Part shown: one piece after another, positions 37,604-46,321 of the stretch
Layout: the number at the start of each line of letters is the position of its first letter
Numbering within the stretch: the first letter of the stretch is position 1
NCBI RefSeq assembly: GCF_034314105.1
Contig: NZ_JAVIWJ010000001.1
Location: forward strand, 3,287,501 to 3,351,500
Length of the DNA stretch: 64,000 nt
Reading direction: 5' to 3'
Source of the DNA: Pseudomonas sp. AB6
GTDB taxonomy: Bacteria > Pseudomonadota > Gammaproteobacteria > Pseudomonadales > Pseudomonadaceae
Notes under the pieces: model-generated
The model's input: the letters and a program-made list of their open reading frames with translations, nothing else
The model's database searches: none
Told to the model about the DNA's origin: nothing
Program-made: the position numbers and the translations under genes

Positions 37604-39701
37604 GGGTTGCACCTCCAATAAATCCCGCTTTGCCGGTGTTCAATGGCATGGCCTGGAAAGGCGCTTCTTTATCGGTGCGTTCTTTACTGCCCCATGCCGC
37701 TACGCCGACCTTGATCGCGTAGAACAGGATGGCGAACACCACGAACAGAAACAGCGCGGTCAACGTGGCATTGGTATATGCGTTGAAGATCACGTGCTGC
37801 ATCTGGTCGATGCTTGTAGCCGGAGCCAGTACCTGACCTGCGTCCAATGCCGTTTTGTATTTGCTCGCCAACGCGAGGAAACCCAGGGCTGGGCTTGGGT
37901 CGAACAGCTTTATGTAGCCTGCGGTTGTGGTGCAGATTAGCAACCAAACCGCTGGCAGCAGTGGCACCCAAATGTAGCGCTGGCGTTTCATTTTGATCAG
38001 GACCACGGTGGCGAGCATCAGCGCGATGCCGGCCAGCATCTGGTTCGAGATACCAAACAACGGCCACAGGGTATTGATCCCGCCCAATGGATCAATCACG
38101 CCTTGGTACAACAGATAGCCCCACATCGCGACGCAACCGCCGGTGGCGATCAGGTTGGCTGGCCAGGAATCGGTGCGTTTAAGCGCCGGAACAAAGGTGC
38201 CGAGCAAATCCTGAAGCATGAAACGACCCGCTCGGGTGCCAGCATCGACTGCCGTCAAAATGAACAACGCTTCAAACAGAATCGCGAAGTGGTACCAGAA
38301 CGCCATGGTGTCTTTGCCTGGCAGCACTTGGTGCAGGATCTGTGCAATACCCACCGCCAGGGTCGGCGCACCGCCCGCTCGGGACAGGACGGTGGTTTCA
38401 CCGATGTCTTTCGCCACGGCTATCAACGCGTCCGGGGTAATCGCAAAGCCCCAACTGCTGACGGTGTGCGCAACAGTTACTACGTCACCGCCGACAATCG
38501 CTGCCGGGCTGTTCATGGCGAAGTACACACCAGGGTCGATGACCGAAGCGGCGACCATGGCCATGATGGCGACGAACGACTCCATGAGCATGGCGCCGTA
38601 ACCGATGTAACGGGAATTGGCTTCACTATCGAGCAGCTTCGGCGTAGTCCCTGACGCGATCAGCGCGTGGAAACCCGACACCGCACCGCAAGCAATGGTG
38701 ATAAACAGGAACGGGAACAAGGCACCTTTCCACACCGGACCGGTGCCGTCAGTGAACTGAGTCAATGCCGGCATTTTCAGCTCGGGCGAAATAATCAGAA
38801 TGCCCACTGCCAACGCGAGAATGGTGCCGATTTTCAGGAACGTCGACAGGTAATCCCGTGGCGCCAGCAATAGCCAGACCGGCAATACTGCGGCGACGAA
38901 GCCATAACCCACCAGCATCCAAGTGATCTGCACACCAGTAAAGCTAAACGCTTTGGCCCAGATTGGATCTGCAGCCACTTGACCACCCATCCAGATTGAC
39001 GCCAGCAGCAGAACCACACCGATCACCGAGATCTCACCAATTCGGCCTGGGCGGATGTAGCGCATATAAATGCCCATAAACATCGCAATCGGAATCGTTG
39101 CCAGTACAGTGAACATGCCCCAAGGACTGCCCGCCAAAGCTTTCACCACGATCAGCGCAAGCACCGCGAGAATGATGATCATGATCAGAAAGCAACCAAA
39201 CAGCGCGATGGACCCTGGGATAGGGCCCATCTCTTCGCGCACCATCTCGCCCAAAGATCGACCGTTGCGGCGGGTGGACAGAAACAGAATCATGAAGTCC
39301 TGCACAGCACCGGCCAGTACGACACCGGCAATTAGCCAAAGCGTACCGGGCAAATAACCCATTTGCGCGGCCAGCACTGGGCCGACCAAGGGGCCAGCGC
39401 CTGCGATGGCAGCAAAGTGGTGACCAAACAGGATGTGCTTGTTGGTCGGCACATAGTCCAGACCATCGTTATTGAGGACTGCCGGAGTGGCGCGACTGGG
39501 GTCCAGTTGCATCACCTTAGTGGCGATGAACAAGCTGTAGTAACGGTAAGCGACCAGATAAATCGCGATAGACGCGACCACAATCCACAACGCACTTATG
39601 GGCTCGCCACGGCGCAAGGCCACAACTCCCAGAGCACATGCACCGATGACCGCTAGGATTAGCCAGGGCACATGACGCAGCAGGCTATTATTGGTTTTCA
39701 T
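37596..39701 (-). CDS. cstA: Carbon starvation protein CstA/BtsT-type pyruvate or peptide transporter
   Basis: A 701-aa inner-membrane protein with about 16-18 hydrophobic helices. Family motifs include [21 protein letters not shown] and the segments [22 protein letters not shown] and [20 protein letters not shown] 39701 has GGAAAA upstream; the in-frame start at 39758 is rejected. Relatives in E. coli (CstA, BtsT) import pyruvate or peptides under nutrient limitation, and in Pseudomonas the homologue beside mapZ is reported to contribute to pyruvate/peptide use. The specific substrate here is not decided by sequence. Confidence 0.93.
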   Translation of the reverse strand: MKTNNSLLRHVPWLILAVIGACALGVVALRRGEPISALWIVVASIAIYLVAYRYYSLFIATKVMQLDPSRATPAVLNNDGLDYVPTNKHILFGHHFAAIAGAGPLVGPVLAAQMGYLPGTLWLIAGVVLAGAVQDFMILFLSTRRNGRSLGEMVREEMGPIPGSIALFGCFLIMIIILAVLALIVVKALAGSPWGMFTVLATIPIAMFMGIYMRYIRPGRIGEISVIGVVLLLASIWMGGQVAADPIWAKAFSFTGVQITWMLVGYGFVAAVLPVWLLLAPRDYLSTFLKIGTILALAVGILIISPELKMPALTQFTDGTGPVWKGALFPFLFITIACGAVSGFHALIASGTTPKLLDSEANSRYIGYGAMLMESFVAIMAMVAASVIDPGVYFAMNSPAAIVGGDVVTVAHTVSSWGFAITPDALIAVAKDIGETTVLSRAGGAPTLAVGIAQILHQVLPGKDTMAFWYHFAILFEALFILTAVDAGTRAGRFMLQDLLGTFVPALKRTDSWPANLIATGGCVAMWGYLLYQGVIDPLGGINTLWPLFGISNQMLAGIALMLATVVLIKMKRQRYIWVPLLPAVWLLICTTTAGYIKLFDPSPALGFLALASKYKTALDAGQVLAPATSIDQMQHVIFNAYTNATLTALFLFVVFAILFYAIKVGVAAWGSKERTDKEAPFQAMPLNTGKAGFIGGATHV

Positions 39702-39907
39702 TTTTTTTATTTTCCAGCTGAGTGGACTAGAAGAAGAGCCCTCGGAGTTTAGCCCCACCAGCGCGAAAGGCCATCCCCCACAATCGTCTTGAGCGGTAAA
39801 TCGCCGACGAAACGCGAACTAAACGCCTTAACGAACCGCCTAAAAAATGTTCCACACGTGCAGCGCAGCTTATGACGCTATAGTCCAGCCCACTAGAGGA
39901 TGAAATC

Positions 39908-40276
39908 ATGACCAAATCCCACGAAGACCGTCGACGCTTTAAACGCTTCGCTTTCGATGCCAAAACTGAACTCAGTCAAGGCCATAATCGCTGGTCTGTA
40001 CAACTTGCCGACCTGTCCCTTAAAGGCTTACTCATCCAGCGCCCGACACCTTGGCTCGGAGACCCGCAGCGCCCTTTCAACGTCACGATTCACTTGGGCG
40101 AAGACGTGGATGTTCACATGGACATAGAGCTAAGCCATGAAGCGAACGAACAGCTGGGATTTGTTTGCCTGCATATTGGACTGGAATCGATCAGCCATTT
40201 GCGCAGACTGATCGAGTTGAATCTTGGCGACCCCCTGGAGCTAGACCGTGAGTTGGCCGCCTTAGTTGACGTTTAG
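39908..40276 (+). CDS. mapZ: PilZ-domain c-di-GMP receptor MapZ
   Basis: A 122-aa single-domain PilZ protein. The c-di-GMP binding motif is complete: RRxxR as R9-R10-F-K-R13 and D35-x-S37-x-x-G40 (DLSLKG). Size and location between cstA and radA match PA4608/MapZ of P. aeruginosa. That protein, when bound to c-di-GMP, inhibits the chemotaxis methyltransferase CheR1 and alters flagellar motor switching. It would be a local reader of c-di-GMP made or degraded by enzymes such as MorA, encoded 5 kb away. Confidence 0.9.
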   Translation: MTKSHEDRRRFKRFAFDAKTELSQGHNRWSVQLADLSLKGLLIQRPTPWLGDPQRPFNVTIHLGEDVDVHMDIELSHEANEQLGFVCLHIGLESISHLRRLIELNLGDPLELDRELAALVDV

Positions 40277-40352
40277 GTAGCCTATCCACCTCAGAAGCAC
40301 CAGCAGGGTCTGAAAAAGACATCATCGAAGACGAGCACTTAAAGCGTTTTAA

Positions 40353-41720
40353 TCACTCGAACAACGCATCCAGCGCCTGCTCAAGTCGAGTGACCGCAAT
40401 CACTTGCAGCCCTGGCGGTGCTTCTTTGGGGGCATTGCCTTTGGGTACAATGGCCCGTTTAAAGCCATGTTTGGCCGCCTCTTTCAGGCGTTCCTGACCG
40501 CTCGGCACCGGTCGCACTTCGCCAGACAAGCCGATTTCACCGAACACCAGCAAATCGTGGGGCAGCGGTCGGTTGCGCAGACTGGAGATCACGGCCGCCA
40601 TCAGCGCCAAATCCGAAGCCGTCTCCAACACTTTCACGCCGCCCACCACGTTCAGAAATACATCCTGATCATGGGTAGGAATACCGCCATGACGATGCAG
40701 GACCGCAAGCAACATGGCCAAACGATTTTGATCCAGGCCAAGGGTGACCCGACGAGGATTGGCCAAATGGCTATCATCCACCAACGCTTGAACTTCCACC
40801 AACATCGGCCGGGTGCCTTCCCACGTCGCCATCACCACACTGCCGGGCACTTCTTCTTGCGCTCGGGTAAGGAAGATTGCCGAGGGGTTGGAGACTTCTT
40901 TGAGGCCCTTATCGGTCATGCCGAACACGCCCAATTCGTTGACTGCGCCAAAACGGTTCTTCACCGCCCGCAGTAGGCGTAGACGGCCGTCCGACTCGCC
41001 CTCGAAATACAACACCGTGTCGACCATGTGCTCCAGAACCCGTGGCCCCGCCAGTGCGCCTTCCTTGGTCACGTGCCCGACCAGAAAAATCGCCGTGCCG
41101 CTTTGTTTGGCGTAGCGCACCAGCAAGGCCGCGCTTTCACGCACTTGCGACACACCGCCGGGCGCAGATTGGAGTTGTTCGGTGTAAATGGTCTGGATCG
41201 AGTCGATGACCATGACCTTAGGCTGTTCGATGCGCGCCGTGGCAATGATGGTTTCGATACAGGTTTCGGTCATGACGCGAAGCTTGTCTTGCGCCAGCCC
41301 CAATCGACGGGCGCGCATAGCAACTTGTTGCTGCGACTCTTCACCCGTCACGTACAGCGCAGGCATCTGCTCGGCCAAGGCGCAAAGGGTTTGCAACAGA
41401 ATAGTGGATTTGCCAATGCCCGGATCGCCTCCGATCAGTACTACTGAACCGTCCACCAAACCACCCCCGAGCACGCGGTCCAGTTCAGCGGAGTTAGTCG
41501 TGAATCGCGGCATTTCCTCGACGCTGACTTCAGCCAAGGTTCTGATCTGTGCTTTTTGCCCCGTCCAGCCGGTGCGGCCGCTAGGTGGCGTGGCAGCACC
41601 GTTTTCAAGCATTGTCTCGACCAAGGTGTTCCAGGCACCGCATTCGCCGCACTGGCCAGCCCATTTCGGAAAAGTCGCACCGCACTCAGTGCAGCCGAAC
41701 ATGCGCTTAGCCTTGGCCAT
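40353..41720 (-). CDS. radA: DNA repair protein RadA
   Basis: A 455-aa RecA-like ATPase that drives branch migration in recombination. An N-terminal zinc finger (CTECG...CGECG) is followed by Walker A GGDPGIGKST, the RadA-specific KNRFG motif (VKNRFGAVNELG) and a C-terminal Lon-like domain (DLALMAAVISSLRNRPLP, GEIGLSGEVRPV). ATG 41720 (MAKAKRMFGC) matches the family start; the longer in-frame start is rejected. Convergent with mapZ. Confidence 0.97.
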   Translation of the reverse strand: MAKAKRMFGCTECGATFPKWAGQCGECGAWNTLVETMLENGAATPPSGRTGWTGQKAQIRTLAEVSVEEMPRFTTNSAELDRVLGGGLVDGSVVLIGGDPGIGKSTILLQTLCALAEQMPALYVTGEESQQQVAMRARRLGLAQDKLRVMTETCIETIIATARIEQPKVMVIDSIQTIYTEQLQSAPGGVSQVRESAALLVRYAKQSGTAIFLVGHVTKEGALAGPRVLEHMVDTVLYFEGESDGRLRLLRAVKNRFGAVNELGVFGMTDKGLKEVSNPSAIFLTRAQEEVPGSVVMATWEGTRPMLVEVQALVDDSHLANPRRVTLGLDQNRLAMLLAVLHRHGGIPTHDQDVFLNVVGGVKVLETASDLALMAAVISSLRNRPLPHDLLVFGEIGLSGEVRPVPSGQERLKEAAKHGFKRAIVPKGNAPKEAPPGLQVIAVTRLEQALDALFE

Positions 41721-41913
41721 AAACACCCCAGTCATAAAAAGGGAACAATCATAACGCAGGTTTGCGAATCTGCGGATCACCGGCCAGCTCCGACAACGAT
41801 ACCGCGCGGATAAAACTTACCGGTAAAACCCCTGTCGATTGCTACGTCGCAAAGCACGATACGCAGAGCTGACTTACACTTTCAAATCACTCATCTGTAA
41901 AAGGAACAAGCTC

Positions 41914-42363
41914 ATGAGCGTACTTAGCGAATTCAAGGCCTTCGCCGTTAAAGGCAATGTGGTCGACATGGCCGTCGGGATCATTATTGGCGCAGCCTTC
42001 GGCAAAATCGTTTCGTCGTTCGTCGGCGATGTTGTCATGCCACCCCTTGGGCTGCTGATTGGCGGGGTGGATTTCAGTGATTTGGCGGTAACGTTGCGTC
42101 CTGCCGAGGGAACATTCCCGGCTGTGGTTCTGGCGTACGGAAAGTTCATCCAGTCGGTTATCGACTTCTTGATTGTAGCGTTCGCGATCTTTATGGGAGT
42201 CAAGGCTATCAACCGCCTTAAGCGCGAAGAGGCTGTCACTCCGACGCTGCCAGCTGCTCCGAGTACTGAAGAAGTGCTGCTGGGTGAAATTCGCGACTTG
42301 CTGAAGCTACAAAACGGGCGGCCCCTGGAAAGCGTTCTTGTCGACCCGGCGCGTCTGGGTTGA
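41914..42363 (+). CDS. mscL: Large-conductance mechanosensitive channel MscL
   Basis: A 149-aa channel protein relieving turgor on osmotic downshock. The N-terminal amphipathic segment [32 protein letters not shown] contains the pore helix, followed by a periplasmic loop and TM2 ([19 protein letters not shown]). The C-terminal helix RDLLK ends the cytoplasmic bundle; the protein is a little longer than E. coli MscL. ATG 41914 is preceded by AAAGGAAC. The in-frame ATG at 41839 is rejected. Confidence 0.97.
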   Translation: MSVLSEFKAFAVKGNVVDMAVGIIIGAAFGKIVSSFVGDVVMPPLGLLIGGVDFSDLAVTLRPAEGTFPAVVLAYGKFIQSVIDFLIVAFAIFMGVKAINRLKREEAVTPTLPAAPSTEEVLLGEIRDLLKLQNGRPLESVLVDPARLG

Positions 42364-42424
42364 CTGACACCAAACGGCAAGCGCGCCTTTCTAAAGGGCG
42401 CCTGCTTTCACCGCACCTTGCGGT

Positions 42425-43201
42425 TTACCAATAGGTCTCGACGGCCACTTGCCCTGGTCGCCGGCTCAGGCTGAGCTGCATGTCACGCTGTTTAAGCAGG
42501 GTGCGCGTGTCTTCGATCATCTGCGGGTTACCGCACAACATAACGCGCGAGTGCTCTGGGGTCAGCGCCACGCCAGCGGCTTGCTCCAGCTGACCCTCTT
42601 CAATCAGTCGCGTGATGCGCCCGGTTAACGCCCCCGGATGCAGCTCGCGGGTCACTGTCGGCAAAAACAGCAATTTCCCGGCATATTCAGCGAGATAGTC
42701 TCGCTGATTCAGCCCGGCGATCAGTTGTTGGTACGCCAATTCGCACGCTTGGCGCACGCTATACACCAAAACGATGCGCTCGAATTTCTCCCACACTTCA
42801 AAGTCTTGAAGAATAGAAAGAAACGGAGCAACACCTGTGCCGGTGGACAACATCCACAGATCACGCCCATCGGCAAACCGATCAAGGGTCAGGTATCCGA
42901 ACGCTTGGCGATCAATCAGTAGCGTATCGCCTTCGCGCAAATGGCTGAGCTCGCTGGTGAACTCCCCGTCCGGAACGACGATAGAGAAGAACTCCAGAAA
43001 CTCATCGTGTGGCGAAGACGCCATGGAATAGGCCCGCCACACGACGCTGCCGTCAGCCTTGGTAACCCCTAAGCGCGCAAATTGGCCTGCACGAAATCGA
43101 AAGCCTGGATCGCGAGTAGTGCGCAACGTGAAAAGGCTCGGGGTCAGTGGTGTGACGTTGAGCAGCGTCTGACGGGTAAATTTTTCTGCGCTGGCATTCA
43201 T
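42425..43201 (-). CDS. fprB: Ferredoxin-NADP+ reductase, FprB type
   Basis: A 258-aa flavoprotein. The FAD site is RAYSMASSPHDE, and the NADPH binding region contains STGTGVAPFLSIL; VMLCGNPQMI and the aromatic C-terminus (VETYW) are typical of this bacterial Fpr class. It exchanges electrons between NADPH and ferredoxin/flavodoxin. Location beside mscL and the sequence point to the second Pseudomonas paralogue (FprB, PA4615-like) rather than the SoxR/FinR-linked Fpr. It is divergent from the LuxR-type gene. Confidence 0.9.
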   Translation of the reverse strand: MNASAEKFTRQTLLNVTPLTPSLFTLRTTRDPGFRFRAGQFARLGVTKADGSVVWRAYSMASSPHDEFLEFFSIVVPDGEFTSELSHLREGDTLLIDRQAFGYLTLDRFADGRDLWMLSTGTGVAPFLSILQDFEVWEKFERIVLVYSVRQACELAYQQLIAGLNQRDYLAEYAGKLLFLPTVTRELHPGALTGRITRLIEEGQLEQAAGVALTPEHSRVMLCGNPQMIEDTRTLLKQRDMQLSLSRRPGQVAVETYW

Positions 43202-43370
43202 GTGCGCTTCTGGCTCCTGTGGCTGGAAGTAGTTTCCTCAGTGTCCCGCAAAGTCCGGCTGATAAACACCGCCGGTTTGTAGTGGCTTTTAAAAGGAAAG
43301 GACTCAACCTCTATAGGCAAATCTTCTAACTGGCATCTCTATTTTTAACGTTTTGTTTCTACACTTAGAA

Positions 43371-43796
43371 ATGCCTACAACGAGTATGGATGCTCAAAAA
43401 ATGGAAACCTGGAATGCAGACGAAGTAAAAGGATTGATCTGCGCCGTTGATGAAACAGTCCGCGAATATGTCCCGATACGCAGACACGACGCTATTCCAT
43501 CGGTAAATCAGTGGGGAAAAGCTGAACAAATCGTGTGGCTGAGCAACTTGCTCTACGCCATCATGAACCAGCGTAATTTAACCTCGAACCCCAACCTTAT
43601 TCACCCGATGCTATCGCCCAGGGAGACTGATGTGCTCAGATGGTCTGCTGCCGGTAAGACAGCTGCGAACATAGGCGTCATTCTCAATTTGAAAGAGCGC
43701 ACAGTGCGCTTTCATATCGCTAATGCGATAAAAAAAATGGGCACCACCAACAAAACCGCGGCCGTTGCGCAAGCGTTGAAGTACGGCATTCTCTAG
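43371..43796 (+). CDS. Short LuxR-type solo regulator with truncated N-terminal domain
   Basis: About 141 aa. The C-terminal half is a complete LuxR/GerE helix-turn-helix: LSPRETDVLRWSAAGKTAANIGVILNLKERTVRFHIANAIKKMG. The N-terminal ~75 residues (METWNADEVKGLICAVDE...) are too short for an autoinducer-binding domain (normally ~160) and lack its recognisable tryptophan/tyrosine pattern. No luxI-like gene is nearby. The start is uncertain: ATGs at 43371, 43386 and 43401 and a TTG at 43353 are in frame and none has a strong ribosome-binding site. It resembles AHL-solo regulators of Pseudomonas in the DNA-binding part and could be a remnant or a ligand-independent regulator. Confidence 0.75.
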   Translation: MPTTSMDAQKMETWNADEVKGLICAVDETVREYVPIRRHDAIPSVNQWGKAEQIVWLSNLLYAIMNQRNLTSNPNLIHPMLSPRETDVLRWSAAGKTAANIGVILNLKERTVRFHIANAIKKMGTTNKTAAVAQALKYGIL

Positions 43797-43920
43797 GCAT
43801 TTCAGGGCATAGCGGAAAACCAGAGGCCATTGAGCGAAAAATCCGTAAAATCGACCACTTCTGCGGGTACCTCTACATCTAGGACCCGTGCAATAACGTC
43901 GAACCAGAGTTTTTCTTCTC

Positions 43921-45045
43921 ATGCCCCTGCTTAACAGCCGCTTTGCCCAGCTCGACCTCATTCGCCAGCCTGACCAGCCGAATGAGCCCTTGCAGGCATT
44001 CGATGCCGCTGATGAATACCTGCTCAGCTATGTCGCGGAAAAAGGGCTGACAGCAGACAGCCGCGTACTGGTGCTCAACGACAGTTTTGGCGCGCTAGCC
44101 ACCAGCTTGGCCACTCATGCGGCGGTGGTCAGCAGCAGCGATTCATACTTAGCACTGCAAGGTTTAGAAAAGAACCTGATACGCAATGGTCATGCCTTTG
44201 ACGCCGTGCCCACAATCCCGGCGAACGAATCATTTACCGGATCGTTCGACTGGGTGCTGATCCGAGTGCCGAAGACTTTGGCTTTGCTCGAAGAACAGCT
44301 TATTCGCTTGCAAGGCCATTTGGCGCCGGGTGCCCAAGTGGTGGCTGCGGGGATGGTGAAGCATCTACCCCATGCAGCGGGTGAATTGCTTGAGCAATAC
44401 GTCGGACCGGTAAACGCCTCACTGGCGGTAAAAAAAGCGCGTTTATTGTTCGCCACGCCCGCCCTCAAGGGCGTACAGCCGTCGCCCTACCCCACCCGCT
44501 ACACGCTTGATGAGCCGGTCATCGAACTGCTTAACCACGCCAACGTGTTCTGCCGCGAAGGCCTGGACATTGGCACTCGCGCGTTTCTGCCTCATCTGCC
44601 GACCAACCTTGGCTACGCACGCGTTGCCGATTTAGGCTGCGGCAACGGAGTGCTGGCGATTGCCAACGCACTGAGCAACCCGCAGGCGCATTACACATTG
44701 GTTGATGAATCATTCATGGCCGTGCAATCCGCGCATGAAAACTGGCAGGTAGCCTTGGGTGAGCGAGAGGTCATCGTGCGAGCGGCTGACGGGCTGGCCG
44801 GCCAAGAGGGGGGTTCGTTGGACGTGGTGCTGTGCAACCCGCCGTTCCACCAACAACAAGTCGTCGGCGACTTTCTGGCATGGCGCATGTTCCAACAAGC
44901 CCGTGACGCGCTAGTGGTTGGCGGCGCACTGTATATCGTCGGCAATCGACACTTGGGCTATCACAGTAAATTGGCGAAGTTGTTTCGAGGTGTCGAACAG
45001 GTCGCGACTACGCCAAAGTTCGTGGTGCTTAAAGCGCGCAAGTGA
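43921..45045 (+). CDS. rlmG: 23S rRNA (guanine-1835-N2)-methyltransferase RlmG
   Basis: A 374-aa enzyme with the duplicated methyltransferase architecture of RlmG/RsmC. The C-terminal catalytic domain has the SAM motif VADLGCGNGVLAIA and the NPPFH motif for exocyclic amine methylation (LCNPPFHQQQ). The N-terminal degenerate domain is present. Located between the LuxR-type gene and the cio operon; the start at 43921 is the first ATG in frame. Length is normal. Confidence 0.94.
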   Translation: MPLLNSRFAQLDLIRQPDQPNEPLQAFDAADEYLLSYVAEKGLTADSRVLVLNDSFGALATSLATHAAVVSSSDSYLALQGLEKNLIRNGHAFDAVPTIPANESFTGSFDWVLIRVPKTLALLEEQLIRLQGHLAPGAQVVAAGMVKHLPHAAGELLEQYVGPVNASLAVKKARLLFATPALKGVQPSPYPTRYTLDEPVIELLNHANVFCREGLDIGTRAFLPHLPTNLGYARVADLGCGNGVLAIANALSNPQAHYTLVDESFMAVQSAHENWQVALGEREVIVRAADGLAGQEGGSLDVVLCNPPFHQQQVVGDFLAWRMFQQARDALVVGGALYIVGNRHLGYHSKLAKLFRGVEQVATTPKFVVLKARK

Positions 45046-45070
45046 ATAGTTCTATGAGGCCAAATTGAAT

Positions 45071-45106
45071 TTCCAGTGTGAGCGAATTTATTCGCTCACA
45101 CTGGAA
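45071..45106. terminator. Perfect 16-bp hairpin between rlmG and the cio operon
   Basis: TTCCAGTGTGAGCGAA (45071-45086), loop TTTA, then the exact complement (45091-45106). It lies 25 bases after the rlmG stop and about 25 bases beyond the end of the DUF2474 gene on the other strand, so it may end both converging transcripts. No T tract follows. Confidence 0.7.
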
Positions 45107-45130
45107 CCTATCTATGTGTCGTCCCCAACC

Positions 45131-45298
45131 TTAATGGCTGGTCAGCCCCGCCGCGTTCATGAACAAACGCATGCCATAGGCGACGATACCCAGCGCCGTG
45201 ACGCTGCCGATATAAATCACAATCAACCACCCGATCCGCTGCCACATCGGCTTCTTCAGGGCCGGGTCTAGCCCGTGAACAGACTCTTTACTAGCCAT
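45131..45298 (-). CDS. DUF2474 family small membrane protein of the cytochrome bd-type oxidase
   Basis: A 55-aa single-helix protein that begins MASKESVHGLDPALKKPMWQ and has one membrane helix (about residues 24-42, IGWLIVIYIGSVTALGIVA). It lies 12 bases after cioB. DUF2474 proteins are found with CIO-type bd oxidases, analogous to CydX as a small accessory subunit. Reading the minus strand gives a clean ATG-to-TAA frame. Confidence 0.82.
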   Translation of the reverse strand: MASKESVHGLDPALKKPMWQRIGWLIVIYIGSVTALGIVAYGMRLFMNAAGLTSH

Positions 45299-45310
45299 CA
45301 GCGCTTCCCC

Positions 45311-46318
45311 CTAGTGATAACCGTCTTCGTGAGTCACCTTGCCGCGGAACACGTAGTAGCTCCAGAACGTGTAACCCAGAATGAACGGGATGATGAACAG
45401 CGTGCCCACCAACATAAAGCCTTGGCTTTGCGGCGGCGCGGCGGCGTCCCAAATGGTGATCGACGGCGGCACGATATGCGGCCACAGGCTAATCCCCAAT
45501 CCGCTGTAACCCAGAAAGATCAACACCAACGTTAGCAGGAACGGCGTGTAATGCGCGTTGCGGGCCACCGCTTTAAACAAGCCGAACATCGTGACCAGCA
45601 CCAGGACTGGCACCGGCAAGAACCAGAAAAGGTTCGGCAGACTAAACCAACGGTGGGCAATATCGGCATGGGCCAGCGGCGTCCAAATGCTGACTACCCC
45701 GGTCACGGCCAACACCACCAACGCCAAAGGCCGCGCCAGATCATGCATCTGCTTTTGCAGCTTGCCTTCGGTCTTCATGATCAACCACGTGCAGCCAAGC
45801 AGCGCATACGCAACGATCAGCGCCAAGCCACAAAACAGCGTAAACGGCGTGAACCAATCCAATGAGCCACCGGAGAACTGCCGATTGACCACCGGGATGC
45901 CGTCAATAAAGGCCCCCAGCGCAACCCCTTGGAAGAACGTGGCCGTCAGCGACCCGCCGATAAACGCCATGTCCCACAGATGACGTTTTTCAGCCTTGGC
46001 CTTAAAACGAAACTCGAAGGCGACGCCGCGAAAAATCAAACCGATCAGCATCAAAATCAGCGGCAAATAAAGAGCCGACAATACGACTGCATAGGCCAGC
46101 GGGAAAGCGCCGAAGAGCGCCGCGCCACCCAATACCAGCCAAGTTTCATTACCGTCCCAAACCGGCGCGACGGTGTTCATCATGACGTCACGCTCGGAAT
46201 CGTCCTTGATGAAAGGGAAAAGAATCCCGATCCCTAAGTCGAAGCCGTCCATAACCACGTACATCATGATGCCGAAGATAATGATTACGGCCCAGATCAG
46301 CGGAAGATCAATACCCAT
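45311..46318 (-). CDS. cioB: Cyanide-insensitive terminal oxidase subunit II (CioB/CydB)
   Basis: A 335-aa inner-membrane subunit of the bd-type quinol oxidase. Its N-terminus MGIDLPLIWAVIIIFGIMMYVVMDGFDLG and the VAPVWDGNETWLVLGG block are the hallmarks of CydB/CioB. About eight membrane helices are present. It follows cioA by three bases and precedes the DUF2474 peptide, forming one operon. Confidence 0.96.
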   Translation of the reverse strand: MGIDLPLIWAVIIIFGIMMYVVMDGFDLGIGILFPFIKDDSERDVMMNTVAPVWDGNETWLVLGGAALFGAFPLAYAVVLSALYLPLILMLIGLIFRGVAFEFRFKAKAEKRHLWDMAFIGGSLTATFFQGVALGAFIDGIPVVNRQFSGGSLDWFTPFTLFCGLALIVAYALLGCTWLIMKTEGKLQKQMHDLARPLALVVLAVTGVVSIWTPLAHADIAHRWFSLPNLFWFLPVPVLVLVTMFGLFKAVARNAHYTPFLLTLVLIFLGYSGLGISLWPHIVPPSITIWDAAAPPQSQGFMLVGTLFIIPFILGYTFWSYYVFRGKVTHEDGYH

Positions 46319-46321
46319 GAC

